Shown: in pieces, positions 27,370 to 35,407 of the stretch
Position numbering within the stretch: the first letter of the stretch is position 1
How the letters are laid out: each line of letters opens with the position of its first letter
Assembly: GCF_030866785.1 (NCBI RefSeq)
Contig: NZ_CP133018.1
Span: 3,534,001 to 3,598,000 of the forward strand
Reading direction: 5' to 3'
DNA: 64,000 nucleotides
Origin: Agromyces protaetiae
GTDB lineage: Bacteria > Actinomycetota > Actinomycetes > Actinomycetales > Microbacteriaceae
Notes under the pieces: generated by a model
Told to the model about the DNA's origin: nothing
Databases searched by the model: none
Seen by the model: only the letters and a program-made list of their open reading frames with translations
Program-made: the position numbers and the translations under genes

Positions 27370-30234
27370 TCAGACGTAGAGGTTCTCGAGAGCGACGCGT
27401 TCGCCATGACTGATCACCTGCCCCGAGATCGTCGCGTTGTACCCGAGCACGCTCGGATTGCGGAGGCTCGCTCGGCTACCCGAGATCTCGAACGAGTCCT
27501 CGGCCACGGTGAGCACCTCACCCGGCGTATTGGGTGCCGACAGGGGCAGCGACGCGCCGCCGTGGACCGCGATCGCTCGGAACTGGACACTGACACTCGT
27601 CGAGGTCAGACTGTGCAACACGGGCGCAACCGACGGATCGGCGATCGCGCAGGGCCCCTCGGCGCACGTGTCGATGCTGATTCCTGCAGCGCCGGAGCTC
27701 TCCCGGCTCGGAACGAGGAAGTTCGTGATCGGGGTGAGCGGAGCGCTGCCCTCGAACGCATCGGGCCCGACCGCATTGTGCTTGAACATGGCCCGCACCT
27801 GGCGGCCGGGCTGCATCGAGCGGGTCGAGAAGTACGCCCCGATCGAGGTGGTCGCCGACGCGGACGCGCTCTCGTTGGCGTACTGCCCCGGCTTCAGCGA
27901 GAACATGACCAGCTGGCTCGGGTCCGCCGGATCGCCGAGGCCCGTGATCAGCGCCTTCGTGAGGCCGTCGCGGTAATAGATGCGCTGGTAGAGCTCGGCG
28001 TGCGCGGTCGCGTCCAACTCGCGGAGGTCGGAGCCGACCAGGCTGACCCGCATGGGCGCTTGATCGAGCCCGTTCGCCCGGGCGCCGCCGTCGGCCACCA
28101 TCGAGACGCCCTGCACCAGGTCGGCCGCAGGCGGCACCGGGAGCCCCACGAGATCGACGACGTTCGAGATCGCGCCACCGGCGTTCACGCGGAGATACCG
28201 GTAGTCGTTCGCGGCACCCGGCGGGGTCTGCCAATCGAACACGCCCTGCCCCATCGTCACGCGGTCGCCGTCACGGGTCGGCGCCAGCGGCGAGGCGACC
28301 GTACCCAGCCGGTGCCACGTCTGCCCGTCGACGGACCCCTCGGCGAAGGGCAGCGGGAGCACGGCCTCGCTCAGGCCGCTCGCGGCGCCCGGCACCGTCC
28401 AGCTGACGTCGGAGACCGTGAACCGGTGGACCGGGCGCGACGGGTCGTCGACCTTGTCGGTCGGTTGCCGGCCCTCGGCCGGGGCCGGCGTGAGCCGCGC
28501 CCCCTCGAGCTTCGGTGTGCCCGCGACGGTCGGTGCGGCGTAGGTGTCGGTCACGACCAGACGGGCTCCGTACAGGCCGTCGACGGAGGCGTTGCGCGGC
28601 TCGACGCGCACCGAGAGCCGGTCGCCGCCGACCTGCTCCTTGATGCGGACACCGTCTTTGTCGCCCTGCAATTGCACGATGCGCCGGTGCCCCGGCTCGC
28701 CCGGCAGGTCGAGCTGCAGATAGACGACGCCCACATCCGACGAGTAGCACTGCTCGCCGACGGTCCGCCAGGCGGACGTGTAGGGCCCGGCGTTGGCACC
28801 GGGCGCGATCCGCACCGGCTGCTTCGGCACCGCGGGTGCCGCACCCTTCAGCTCGGACCCGTACCAGCAGCCGCGTGTGCGCGTCGACCCCGAGTAGGTC
28901 TTGAAGCTGAGCTCGGCGCGCGACCGATTCTCGACCTGCAGCGAGACGGGCCGGTACCCGGGCACCATCCACTCCAGATCCCCCGCTCCTCCGTTCTCGG
29001 TGAACGCCGGCACACCGCCGGCGTCGAGCCGCGCGACATGCGAGGTGAACTCCATGCCGACGCCGCGACGAATGCCGACCCGATGCTCCCCCGCGGCGTC
29101 CGTGAAGAAGCGGATCACGCTCACGACACCGCCGTCGAGCCAGCCCTTCTCCTGACCGGTCTCCGCATCCATGAAGCTCACCCGGCCTTGCGTGGGCCAG
29201 CCCATGGCGACGTGCGGCCGACCCTCGGCGCCGAGCGCGCCGAACGCGACGACCTCGGGCCACTCCCAGCCGAGCTGGTGCGGGCGGAAGTTCTTCGTCC
29301 AGAGCTCAGCGCCCGAGAGAGCGTAGTGCACCGCGAGCGCCGGCATCTCCTGCGTCACCGCACCCATCGCCACGAGCAGCCGGCCGTCCGTGTCGGTTCC
29401 GAACTTGACCTCGATGATCTGGTCGCGCTCGACCACGCCCCCGGGCCGGTCCGGACCCTTCCAGTGGGTGAGCAGCTCCTGCACGTCTGGCATGCCGTCA
29501 GGCTTGCCGTCGACCGCCGGCTTCACGATCCGGACGCCGTACTTGTTGAGCCCGAACGCGAGATACTCCTCGCCGTTCCAGACGACCCCGTCCAGCGAGA
29601 TGATCGCGAAGTCGGCCGGCAGCCTCCGCTGATCGACGAACATGCCGGTGGCGGTGTACCTGGTGAGCGTCGAGCCGTCGGCCTCGATGACCGCCTTGCC
29701 CCATGGGTCGAACGACGTCTTGGTCAGCAGATTGCTGACGTAGATGTGCCGGCCGGCCACGGCCACGCGGGTCGCGCTGTGCCCGACGACCTTCGTGGTC
29801 ATATTGGTGCCGCCGTAGAACAGCGGGAGGCCGAAGCCGTAGGTGGGCCATGCCTGCTTCGCGCCGACCTCGAACGACTTCAGCACCTTGGAGCCGCGGC
29901 TGACCGGCTCGACCACCTCGACCTTCGACTCGTTGAGCCGTACGACCTGCTCGTAACCGAGCCCCAGCACATCGGCCGCGACCTCGTTCTTGCCACCCGG
30001 AACGGTGATGCCGGTGTCGGCCGGCAGCGTCGACGTCTGTGCGGCGCCCGCCGTCTCCGCAGCCTCCGCCTCCTGCGGAGCCACGTGTTCCGCGGCCACC
30101 GGCGCGGCGGACGCAGGCCCGCTCACCGACGCAACCGCGTTCGCGCCCAGCAGCAGCGCCATCGCTCCGATCACCGCACTGAGCCGCTTCACGCCCACCG
30201 TCGTCTTCACCGGTACTCCATTCGCCGCGTGCAT
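27370..30234 (-). CDS. Secreted ~950-residue paralogue A1
   Basis: 954 residues from the ATG at 30234. A GTG at 30210 with GGAG at 5 nt is an equally good start. The signal peptide is VKRLSAVIGAMALLLGANAVASVSG. Shared landmarks are ADVLGLGYEQVVRLNESKVE, YLAFGLNKYGVRIVK, HYALSGAELWTKNF, RGCW, VDGQTWHRLGT, VFDWQT, YRYLRVNAGG, LITGLGDPADPSQLVMFSLKPGQY and LHSLTSTSVSVQFRAIAVHG. With A2 it shares GITVPxGKNE and NMTT, defining the A subtype. It is the first gene of module 1 and is followed after 16 bp by B1. No anchor or enzymatic motif. Confidence 0.8.
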   Translation of the reverse strand: MHAANGVPVKTTVGVKRLSAVIGAMALLLGANAVASVSGPASAAPVAAEHVAPQEAEAAETAGAAQTSTLPADTGITVPGGKNEVAADVLGLGYEQVVRLNESKVEVVEPVSRGSKVLKSFEVGAKQAWPTYGFGLPLFYGGTNMTTKVVGHSATRVAVAGRHIYVSNLLTKTSFDPWGKAVIEADGSTLTRYTATGMFVDQRRLPADFAIISLDGVVWNGEEYLAFGLNKYGVRIVKPAVDGKPDGMPDVQELLTHWKGPDRPGGVVERDQIIEVKFGTDTDGRLLVAMGAVTQEMPALAVHYALSGAELWTKNFRPHQLGWEWPEVVAFGALGAEGRPHVAMGWPTQGRVSFMDAETGQEKGWLDGGVVSVIRFFTDAAGEHRVGIRRGVGMEFTSHVARLDAGGVPAFTENGGAGDLEWMVPGYRPVSLQVENRSRAELSFKTYSGSTRTRGCWYGSELKGAAPAVPKQPVRIAPGANAGPYTSAWRTVGEQCYSSDVGVVYLQLDLPGEPGHRRIVQLQGDKDGVRIKEQVGGDRLSVRVEPRNASVDGLYGARLVVTDTYAAPTVAGTPKLEGARLTPAPAEGRQPTDKVDDPSRPVHRFTVSDVSWTVPGAASGLSEAVLPLPFAEGSVDGQTWHRLGTVASPLAPTRDGDRVTMGQGVFDWQTPPGAANDYRYLRVNAGGAISNVVDLVGLPVPPAADLVQGVSMVADGGARANGLDQAPMRVSLVGSDLRELDATAHAELYQRIYYRDGLTKALITGLGDPADPSQLVMFSLKPGQYANESASASATTSIGAYFSTRSMQPGRQVRAMFKHNAVGPDAFEGSAPLTPITNFLVPSRESSGAAGISIDTCAEGPCAIADPSVAPVLHSLTSTSVSVQFRAIAVHGGASLPLSAPNTPGEVLTVAEDSFEISGSRASLRNPSVLGYNATISGQVISHGERVALENLYV

Positions 30235-30238
30235 GCAA

Positions 30239-30251
30239 CTCCAGTATTCTA
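30239..30251 (-). promoter_or_regulatory. AT-rich promoter-like box upstream of A1-B1 module
   Basis: The minus strand reads TAGAATACTGGAG. TAGAAT is a -10 candidate that would start transcription near 30239, giving a very short leader for the ATG at 30234 or about 29 nt for the GTG at 30210. Confidence 0.45.
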
Positions 30252-30378
30252 GCATGCTCAGCGCGGTCGGAATAGAGGCCAGACGAACGGCGGATGCCAC
30301 GGAGATGCGCGATGTGCCGGCACCGTCGCACCCGAGTGGCTCCCGCCGCCGACGCAGCGGCGCTGCCGCCGTCGCGGC

Positions 30379-30506
30379 CGATCAACGCCGGGGTCGCCCG
30401 CTCAGCGCCGCCGTCGCGCCCGATCAACCCCGTCGCGCCCGATCAACGCCGGGGTCGCCCGCTCAGCGCCGCCGTCGCGCCCGATCAACCCCGTCGCGCC
30501 CGCTCA
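30379..30506. repeat. 61-bp tandem repeat after small membrane-protein gene
   Basis: A 61-bp unit repeats with starts at 30400 and 30461, and a partial unit runs into the TGA stop at 30504-30506. The unit itself contains repeated TGATCGGGCGCGACGG and TGAGCGGGCG (minus strand). No gene is seen from 30252 to 30503. Confidence 0.85.
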
Positions 30507-30668
30507 GCGCCGACGCCTCCCAGCGGCAGCACCCAGTCCGACGAGCAGCAGTGCCACCACGAGCAGTCCCCACCGCCCGGCGGCCACGGCGATCACGGCG
30601 CACAGCACGCCCGCGATCACGAGCACGCGCGCGATCACGAGGCGAACCTTCGGCCCGATCCCGCTCAC
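30504..30668 (-). CDS. Small two-helix membrane protein
   Basis: 54 residues from GTG. Two hydrophobic helices (VLVIAGVLCAVIAVAAG and WGLLVVALLLVGLGAAAG) are separated by one Arg, with a basic N-terminus and a GRRRR tail. It follows the SDR gene on the same strand. The junction is an 11-bp tandem repeat whose units carry GTGAGC, the same bases as its start codon. Function unknown. Confidence 0.6.
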   Translation of the reverse strand: MSGIGPKVRLVIARVLVIAGVLCAVIAVAAGRWGLLVVALLLVGLGAAAGRRRR

Positions 30669-30670
30669 TG

Positions 30671-30725
30671 CAGCCCGCTCACAGCCCGCTCACCGCCCGC
30701 TCACCGCCCGCTCACCGCCCGCTCA
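30671..30725. repeat. 11-bp tandem repeat at SDR / small-protein junction
   Basis: Five units of the type CCGCCCGCTCA / CAGCCCGCTCA (minus strand TGAGCGGGCGG) fill the gap between the SDR stop codon and the GTGAGC start of the small membrane protein. Confidence 0.85.
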
Positions 30726-30734
30726 GCAGCGGTC

Positions 30735-31700
30735 TCACCGCGGCGCGATCGCCGCGACGTCGAACGGGACGCCCGTCGCCTGCTCTGCGACGGCCCACAC
30801 GCGCGCACCGATCCCCGCATCCCGCGAGACTCGCGTCGCGTTCGCGAGCACCGGCTCGCCCTTGGTGCGGAACCGCGGCCCCCAGAACTGACCGCCCTCG
30901 ACGTCGCGCGCCGTGAGCGCGTGCAGCACGGGCTCGGCGCCGCGGTGCTTGCCCTGCGCCCAGAGCCCCTGCAACTGGTCCGCGAACCGGCTGCCGCGCG
31001 ACGGCTCGTTGACGCCCGGCACGAACGGCGTGCGGCCCGAGATCGAATATCCGGGATGCGCAACCACGCTCAGCACGCTCGACCCGGCGGCACGCAGCCG
31101 CCGGTCGAGTTCGAACGCGATCGACTGCGACGCGATCTTCGACTGGGCGTACGCGCGCCAGAGGTCGTACCCGCGCTCGAGCTGCAGGTCGTCGACGCGG
31201 AACGTCGACAGCTGCGTCGACAGCGACCCGAGCGACACGACCCGACCATCGGCTCCAAGCCTCCCGAGCAGCCGCGCGAGCAGCGCGAAATGGCCGAGCA
31301 CGTTCGTCGCGAGCACGAGCTCGTTGCCATCGACGCTCAGCTCGCGGCGGGCCGGCGTGTGCACGAGACCGGCGTTCAGCACGAACCCGTCGAACGGCAC
31401 CCCGCCCGCGAGCGAGGCGGCCTCGGCCGCTCCCTCCGCGACCGACTCGAGCGACGATTGGTCGATGACCAGCGTGGTCGCGGTCCCTCCGGCCTCGCCC
31501 GCACGCACGCCCTGCGCCACCCGCGCGTTGATCACATCGGCCGCGGTCTGCAGGCGTTCACGGCTCCGCCCCGTCATCACCACCTGCGCGCCCGCACCCA
31601 CGAGCCGCGCAGTGGTGAAGAACCCCAGGCCCGCGTTGGCGCCGGTCACGAGGAACTTGCGCCCGGTCTGGTCGGGCAGCGGAGCCGGGTACCAGCTCAC
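30735..31700 (-). CDS. Short-chain dehydrogenase/reductase
   Basis: 321 residues, classical SDR fold: nucleotide motif TGANAGLGFFTTARL near residue 18, a VLNAGLV (NAG) motif, and the catalytic YAQSK (YxxxK) in YDLWRAYAQSKIASQSIAFEL. The later region PGYSISGRTPFVPGVNE resembles retinol-dehydrogenase/protochlorophyllide-reductase-like SDRs; the substrate is unknown. The GTG start lies within unit 1 of a 17-bp tandem repeat that fills the gap from the chorismate mutase stop. Probably cotranscribed with its neighbours. Confidence 0.85.
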   Translation of the reverse strand: MSWYPAPLPDQTGRKFLVTGANAGLGFFTTARLVGAGAQVVMTGRSRERLQTAADVINARVAQGVRAGEAGGTATTLVIDQSSLESVAEGAAEAASLAGGVPFDGFVLNAGLVHTPARRELSVDGNELVLATNVLGHFALLARLLGRLGADGRVVSLGSLSTQLSTFRVDDLQLERGYDLWRAYAQSKIASQSIAFELDRRLRAAGSSVLSVVAHPGYSISGRTPFVPGVNEPSRGSRFADQLQGLWAQGKHRGAEPVLHALTARDVEGGQFWGPRFRTKGEPVLANATRVSRDAGIGARVWAVAEQATGVPFDVAAIAPR

Positions 31701-31787
31701 AGCGCCACCATGCTCACAGCGCCACCCAGCTCACAGCGCCACCATGCTCACAGCACCACCATGCTCACAGCACCACCATGCTCACAG
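31692..31787. repeat. 17-bp tandem repeat spanning chorismate mutase stop and SDR start
   Basis: Five full 17-bp units (CCAG/CATG alternating, then CTCACAGC[G/A]CCAC) at 31692-31776 and a partial sixth to 31787. On the minus strand each unit contains (G)TGAGC(A/T). The partial unit holds the chorismate mutase TGA and the last unit holds the SDR GTG start. Confidence 0.9.
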
Positions 31788-32117
31788 GCCCTCGGCGCGC
31801 TCCGAGCCACGGCCGTTGCCGGCGAGCTCCTCGTGGTGCTGGATCACCTCGGCCACGACGAAGTTGAACCACTTCTCGGCGAACGCGGGGTCGAGGTGCG
31901 CGTCCTCGGCGAGCGCGCGCAGGCGCGCGATCTGCCGCTTCTCGCGATCGGGATCGCTCGGCGGCAGCCCGTGCGTCGCCTTCAACCGCCCGACCTGCTG
32001 CGTGAACTTGAACCGTTCGGCGAGCAGGTGGATGAGGGCGGCGTCGATGTTGTCGATGCTCGAGCGGATGCCGAGCAGCTCCGACATCGCGGCGTCGCGG
32101 TCGTCGATGGCACTCAT
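31782..32117 (-). CDS. Chorismate mutase (AroQ-type)
   Basis: 111 residues, all-helical AroQ fold, converting chorismate to prephenate (Phe/Tyr synthesis). IRSSIDNIDAALIHLLAERFKFTQQVGRLKATHGLPPSDPDREKRQIARL contains the active-site Arg/Lys pattern. It is the short actinobacterial class (~90-110 residues) that in mycobacteria and corynebacteria is activated by binding DAHP synthase. The ATG at 32117 has GAAGG upstream. It sits 119 bp downstream of the ABC permease gene. Confidence 0.88.
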   Translation of the reverse strand: MSAIDDRDAAMSELLGIRSSIDNIDAALIHLLAERFKFTQQVGRLKATHGLPPSDPDREKRQIARLRALAEDAHLDPAFAEKWFNFVVAEVIQHHEELAGNGRGSERAEGL

Positions 32118-32236
32118 GCCTTCGACCCTAGAGCACGGACCCGAACGCACGGTCGACCCGTCGTCGCCGTGGCGAGCACGCACCGGATCGCACGAGCAGG
32201 CCGAGCGCAACACACCGGCGCAGGTGTCAGCCGTGG

Positions 32237-33574
32237 CTACGTCACCACCGCCTGCGCCGAGTCGGAGGCGGCCCGTTCGAGCACTGGACGGGTCGCACGT
32301 AGCCCGAGCCAGACGACGCCGATGCCGGCCGCGAGCACGGCCGCGATGACCACGAGCGAGAGCGGGGCGACGATGAGCGTGATACCGGTGAGCGGCAGCA
32401 TGACGATCGCGGCCGCGACGGCCGAGCCGATCGCGGTGATCCGCAGCGGCGACATGACGGCTCGGCGGCGGGCCGCGTCCATGGTCGAGATCGGCATGCC
32501 GAGCAGGCCGAGCGACCGGTACACGTCGCGCCGGTCGAGCACGCCGGCCGCCTGATTGACCCCGACCGAGCACGCCACCATGAGGAACGAGCCGATCACC
32601 GTGATGAGGATGCCCGTGCGGATGTCCTCGATGAGCAGCATCGACACGCGATCTCCCGCGTCCGTGCCCATGACGTCGAGCACGGCGACCCCCGACCCCG
32701 CGAACACCGCCATGAAGCTCGTCATCGCGACCCCAGAGACCTGACGCCACGCCGCCTTCGGCGATTCGAGCACGGTACGTGCCGCGATGAGGCGCGCGGT
32801 CGTCTTCGCGCGCTTCACCTGGGCGGATGCCACGAGCCGCAGGATCCACGGACCCATGAGGTTCAGCACGGCGATCGTGCCGCCGAAGGCGGCGGCGAGC
32901 ATGCCGAGGATCACGAGCACGGTCGGCGCGACCTGCAGCGCGGCCATGGCGCCGAACGCGAGCACGACGACCACGAGGCCGATCACGATGCGCAGCCAGT
33001 GCGGACGCGGCGCCTCCTGCTTGGTGCGCACGCCGAGCGGCGAGATCACGACGCGGCGGAGGCTCACGATGGCGCTCACCACGGCGAGCGCGGTCACGCC
33101 GAGCGGCACGAGGGCGACGGATGCTCCGAGCCACACCCCCTCGATGCCGAGCGCCTGCCCGCGGAACGGGATGAGCGCGAGCGCGGGCAGCAGCGCGGCG
33201 TAGAGCACGACCCCGACGAGCGCACCGATGCCGGCGAGCACGCCGGCCTCGATGACGGCCAGGGCGGACACCGTCGCGGGCGTCGCGCCCAGCAGGCGGA
33301 GCGTCGCGAGCCGGTCGTCCCGACGACGGGCCGACAGCCGGGCGGCGGAGCCGCCGAGCGACGCGAGCGGCACGACGAGCAGCACGAGCGCGATCACCGC
33401 GAGCGCCTGGTAGGTCACGGCGAGTTCGTCGGTCCACGTCCAGAACGTCTGGGCGCCGCCGAGCACGGTGAGCAGCAGCGCGGTCACGATCGCGAACGCC
33501 GTCACGGGGAGCGCGATGGTCGCGACCCCCTGTCGGCCAGGCCGAGCGAGCAACCAGGCCACGCGCGCGATCAC
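32237..33574 (-). CDS. FtsX/MacB-like ABC transporter permease
   Basis: 445 residues with about eight to ten hydrophobic helices. The arrangement of a helix cluster, a loop with SARRRDDRLATLRLLGATPATV, and a later cluster (DRRDVYRSLGLLGMPISTMDAARR) is typical of FtsX-domain permeases. The GTG start overlaps the ATPase stop as GTGA, so the two form one transporter. Relatives export peptides, lipids or antibiotics, or control cell-wall hydrolases; the substrate is not evident. Confidence 0.82.
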   Translation of the reverse strand: MIARVAWLLARPGRQGVATIALPVTAFAIVTALLLTVLGGAQTFWTWTDELAVTYQALAVIALVLLVVPLASLGGSAARLSARRRDDRLATLRLLGATPATVSALAVIEAGVLAGIGALVGVVLYAALLPALALIPFRGQALGIEGVWLGASVALVPLGVTALAVVSAIVSLRRVVISPLGVRTKQEAPRPHWLRIVIGLVVVVLAFGAMAALQVAPTVLVILGMLAAAFGGTIAVLNLMGPWILRLVASAQVKRAKTTARLIAARTVLESPKAAWRQVSGVAMTSFMAVFAGSGVAVLDVMGTDAGDRVSMLLIEDIRTGILITVIGSFLMVACSVGVNQAAGVLDRRDVYRSLGLLGMPISTMDAARRRAVMSPLRITAIGSAVAAAIVMLPLTGITLIVAPLSLVVIAAVLAAGIGVVWLGLRATRPVLERAASDSAQAVVT

Positions 33575-34362
33575 AAGCGCACCGCCTCGCCGGTCGCGCT
33601 CACGGCAGGCGCGGCGCCCGAGGCATCCGTCCCACCCGAGGCATCCGTCCCACCCTCGCGACCCGTCGCCGGGTGCCCCGCCCGCTCGGCGACGATCCGG
33701 CCGTCGCGCACCTCCACGATGCGCGCACAGCGCGCGGCGACCCCCGCGTCGTGCGTCACGAGCACGAGCGTGCGCCCCTGCCCGACGGTCGACTCGAGCA
33801 ATGCGCGCATCACGTCGGCCGAGGTCGCCGAGTCGAGCGCGCCCGTCGGCTCGTCGGCGAACACCACCGGAGCGCCCGTGACCTGGGCCCGCGCGATCGC
33901 GACGCGCTGCGCCTGCCCGCCGGAGAGCTGACCGATGCGACGATCCTCGAGCCCCGCGAGCCCGAGCGCGGCGATCCAGCCGCGAGCGTGCTCCTCGGCC
34001 TTCGGCCGCGGGATGCCGTTCAGCATGAGCGCGAGCGCGACGTTCTCGGACGCCGTGAGCTCCGGGATGAGCAGGCCCTGCTGGAACACGAAGCCGAACG
34101 CCTCGCGGCGGAGCCGCGAGCGCTCACGCTCGGACAGTGCGGTGACCTCGGTGCGAGCCGTGCCGTACCGGAAGGCCACCGTGCCGGCGTCGGGCGCGAC
34201 GATCCCCGCCAGGCAGTGCAGCAGCGTCGTCTTCCCCGAACCCGACGCGCCCATGATGGCCACGGACTCGCCCGGGCGCACCGAGAGGTCGACGCCGTCG
34301 AGCGCACGGGTGGAACCGAAGGACTTCACGAGGCCGGCGGCCTCGAGCACGTAAGAACTCAT
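33571..34362 (-). CDS. ABC transporter ATP-binding protein (MacB/LolD type)
   Basis: 263 residues. Walker A is GASGSGKTTLL, the Q-loop region GFVFQQGLLIPELTASENVALAL, signature LSGGQAQRVAIARA, Walker B VVFADEPTGALDS and the H-loop LVTHD. Start at 34362, the ATG giving the family-typical LEAAGLVKSFGSTRALDGVDL. The C-terminus has GGTDASGGTDASG, another in-frame expansion of the GGATGCCTC word. It partners the overlapping permease. A perfect 34-bp inverted repeat lies about 120 bp upstream. Confidence 0.93.
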   Translation of the reverse strand: MSSYVLEAAGLVKSFGSTRALDGVDLSVRPGESVAIMGASGSGKTTLLHCLAGIVAPDAGTVAFRYGTARTEVTALSERERSRLRREAFGFVFQQGLLIPELTASENVALALMLNGIPRPKAEEHARGWIAALGLAGLEDRRIGQLSGGQAQRVAIARAQVTGAPVVFADEPTGALDSATSADVMRALLESTVGQGRTLVLVTHDAGVAARCARIVEVRDGRIVAERAGHPATGREGGTDASGGTDASGAAPAVSATGEAVRL

Positions 34363-34481
34363 GCTCGCAAGCCTCGCGCGCCGCCCGCGGGCGGCGCGTC
34401 GGGCCGGAGCATGAACCGTCGGAGCATCCGTCATCCCGCAGGATGACCTGCCCGCATCCCCTCCCCATCCCCGCATCCTCG

Positions 34482-34551
34482 CGATGGAGGTCGTTTTTCG
34501 TATGGGAGGTCGGTCCTGACCGACCTCCCATACGAAAAACGACCTCCATCG
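34482..34551. repeat. Perfect 34-bp inverted repeat
   Basis: Arms at 34482-34515 and 34518-34551 are exact reverse complements separated by CT. The arm contains the AT-rich GTCGTTTTTCGTATGGGAGG. It lies between two ABC operons in a 277-bp gap that holds no gene. It could be a strong terminator for the YtrA-type operon upstream. Confidence 0.97.
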
Positions 34552-34639
34552 TGAAAGCGGGACGTGGGCGGGATGCGTGAAGCGACGCGGCATCCGCCTT
34601 GGGGGGACGGATGCCGCGCCGCGGACTGTGCCCGCAGGA

Positions 34640-35407
34640 TCAGCGGGGCGTGGCCCTCCGGATGACGAGGAAGCCGGCGACCGCGAAGAACGCCGCGAGA
34701 CCCAGCACGATCGTGAACACGCCCACGACCCCGATGCTGCCGAACCAGGTGAACACGCCGACCCACGAGTCGGTGAAGGACGCGATGGCGATGAGACCGA
34801 GCACGAGGACGACCGCGGCGAGCGCGACGATCAGCATGCCGCGGGTGCGCCAGCGCATGTACACCGTGGTCGCGCTCGCCCCGATGAAGAGCACGAGCAG
34901 CTGCAGCGCGAACGTCGTATAGAAGTCGACCAGCCAGCCCTCCTGGCCGTACCAGAGCGAACTGAACATGGCCGCGCCGATGCCCCAGCCGTCGGTCGCG
35001 AGCTCGATCTGCACGAGCGTCGCGATCGCCACGGCCATCTCGAACGACACGAACAGGAACATCAGCGCGGTGCCGAGCCAGAAGTCCCGGCGCGTCGCGC
35101 CGAACCCGAGTGCGAACGAGAAGGTGTACGCGACGGCCTGCACCCCGACGACGACGAGGTACCACTGCGGCGAGAGCACCGCCCAGCTGTACCCGAAGCC
35201 CTCGGTCATGTCCGCGCCGGCGCCGCCGGCCCCGCGGATGATGAGCGCGATCACCATGGTGACGGCCCAGGCCACGCCGAGGATGATCCACGGGATGCCG
35301 AAGAACACCGACGGGTTCACGGCGTGCAGCCGGATGATGCGCCAGAGCTCGTTGGGGCGGACGCGCGAGGTCGAGGTGGCGACGGGCGCGGTGGCGACGG
35401 CGGTCAT
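34640..35407 (-). CDS. ABC-2-type membrane permease
   Basis: 255 residues, six hydrophobic helices: VFFGIPWIILGVAWAVTMVIALII, LSPQWYLVVVGVQAVAYTFSFALGFG, FWLGTALMFLFVSFEMAVAIATLV, FYTTFALQLLVLFIGASATTVY, LIVALAAVVLVLGLIAIA and GVFTIVLGLAAFFAVAGFLVI. The start ATG overlaps the ATPase stop as ATGA. It forms the membrane part of the GntR-regulated ABC system 34640-36665. The likely role is export or envelope-stress response, as for Bacillus ytr operons. Confidence 0.85.
   Translation of the reverse strand: MTAVATAPVATSTSRVRPNELWRIIRLHAVNPSVFFGIPWIILGVAWAVTMVIALIIRGAGGAGADMTEGFGYSWAVLSPQWYLVVVGVQAVAYTFSFALGFGATRRDFWLGTALMFLFVSFEMAVAIATLVQIELATDGWGIGAAMFSSLWYGQEGWLVDFYTTFALQLLVLFIGASATTVYMRWRTRGMLIVALAAVVLVLGLIAIASFTDSWVGVFTWFGSIGVVGVFTIVLGLAAFFAVAGFLVIRRATPR

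Noticed and set aside
24492..27413. A 973-codon open frame antisense to B1
   Set aside because: Its composition is Arg/His/Pro-rich with no domain, as expected when a GC-rich gene is read on the other strand. The minus-strand gene has a signal peptide and conserved paralogues.
18768..30234. A-B array as an RHS or Tc-toxin subunit cluster
   Set aside because: No YD repeats, SpvB or TcdB motifs are seen in the four proteins, and no RHS gene is adjacent; only the promoter-like box links them.
31692..31787. Regular repeats as a possible CRISPR array
   Set aside because: Units are contiguous 17-mers without unique spacers, and no cas genes are present.
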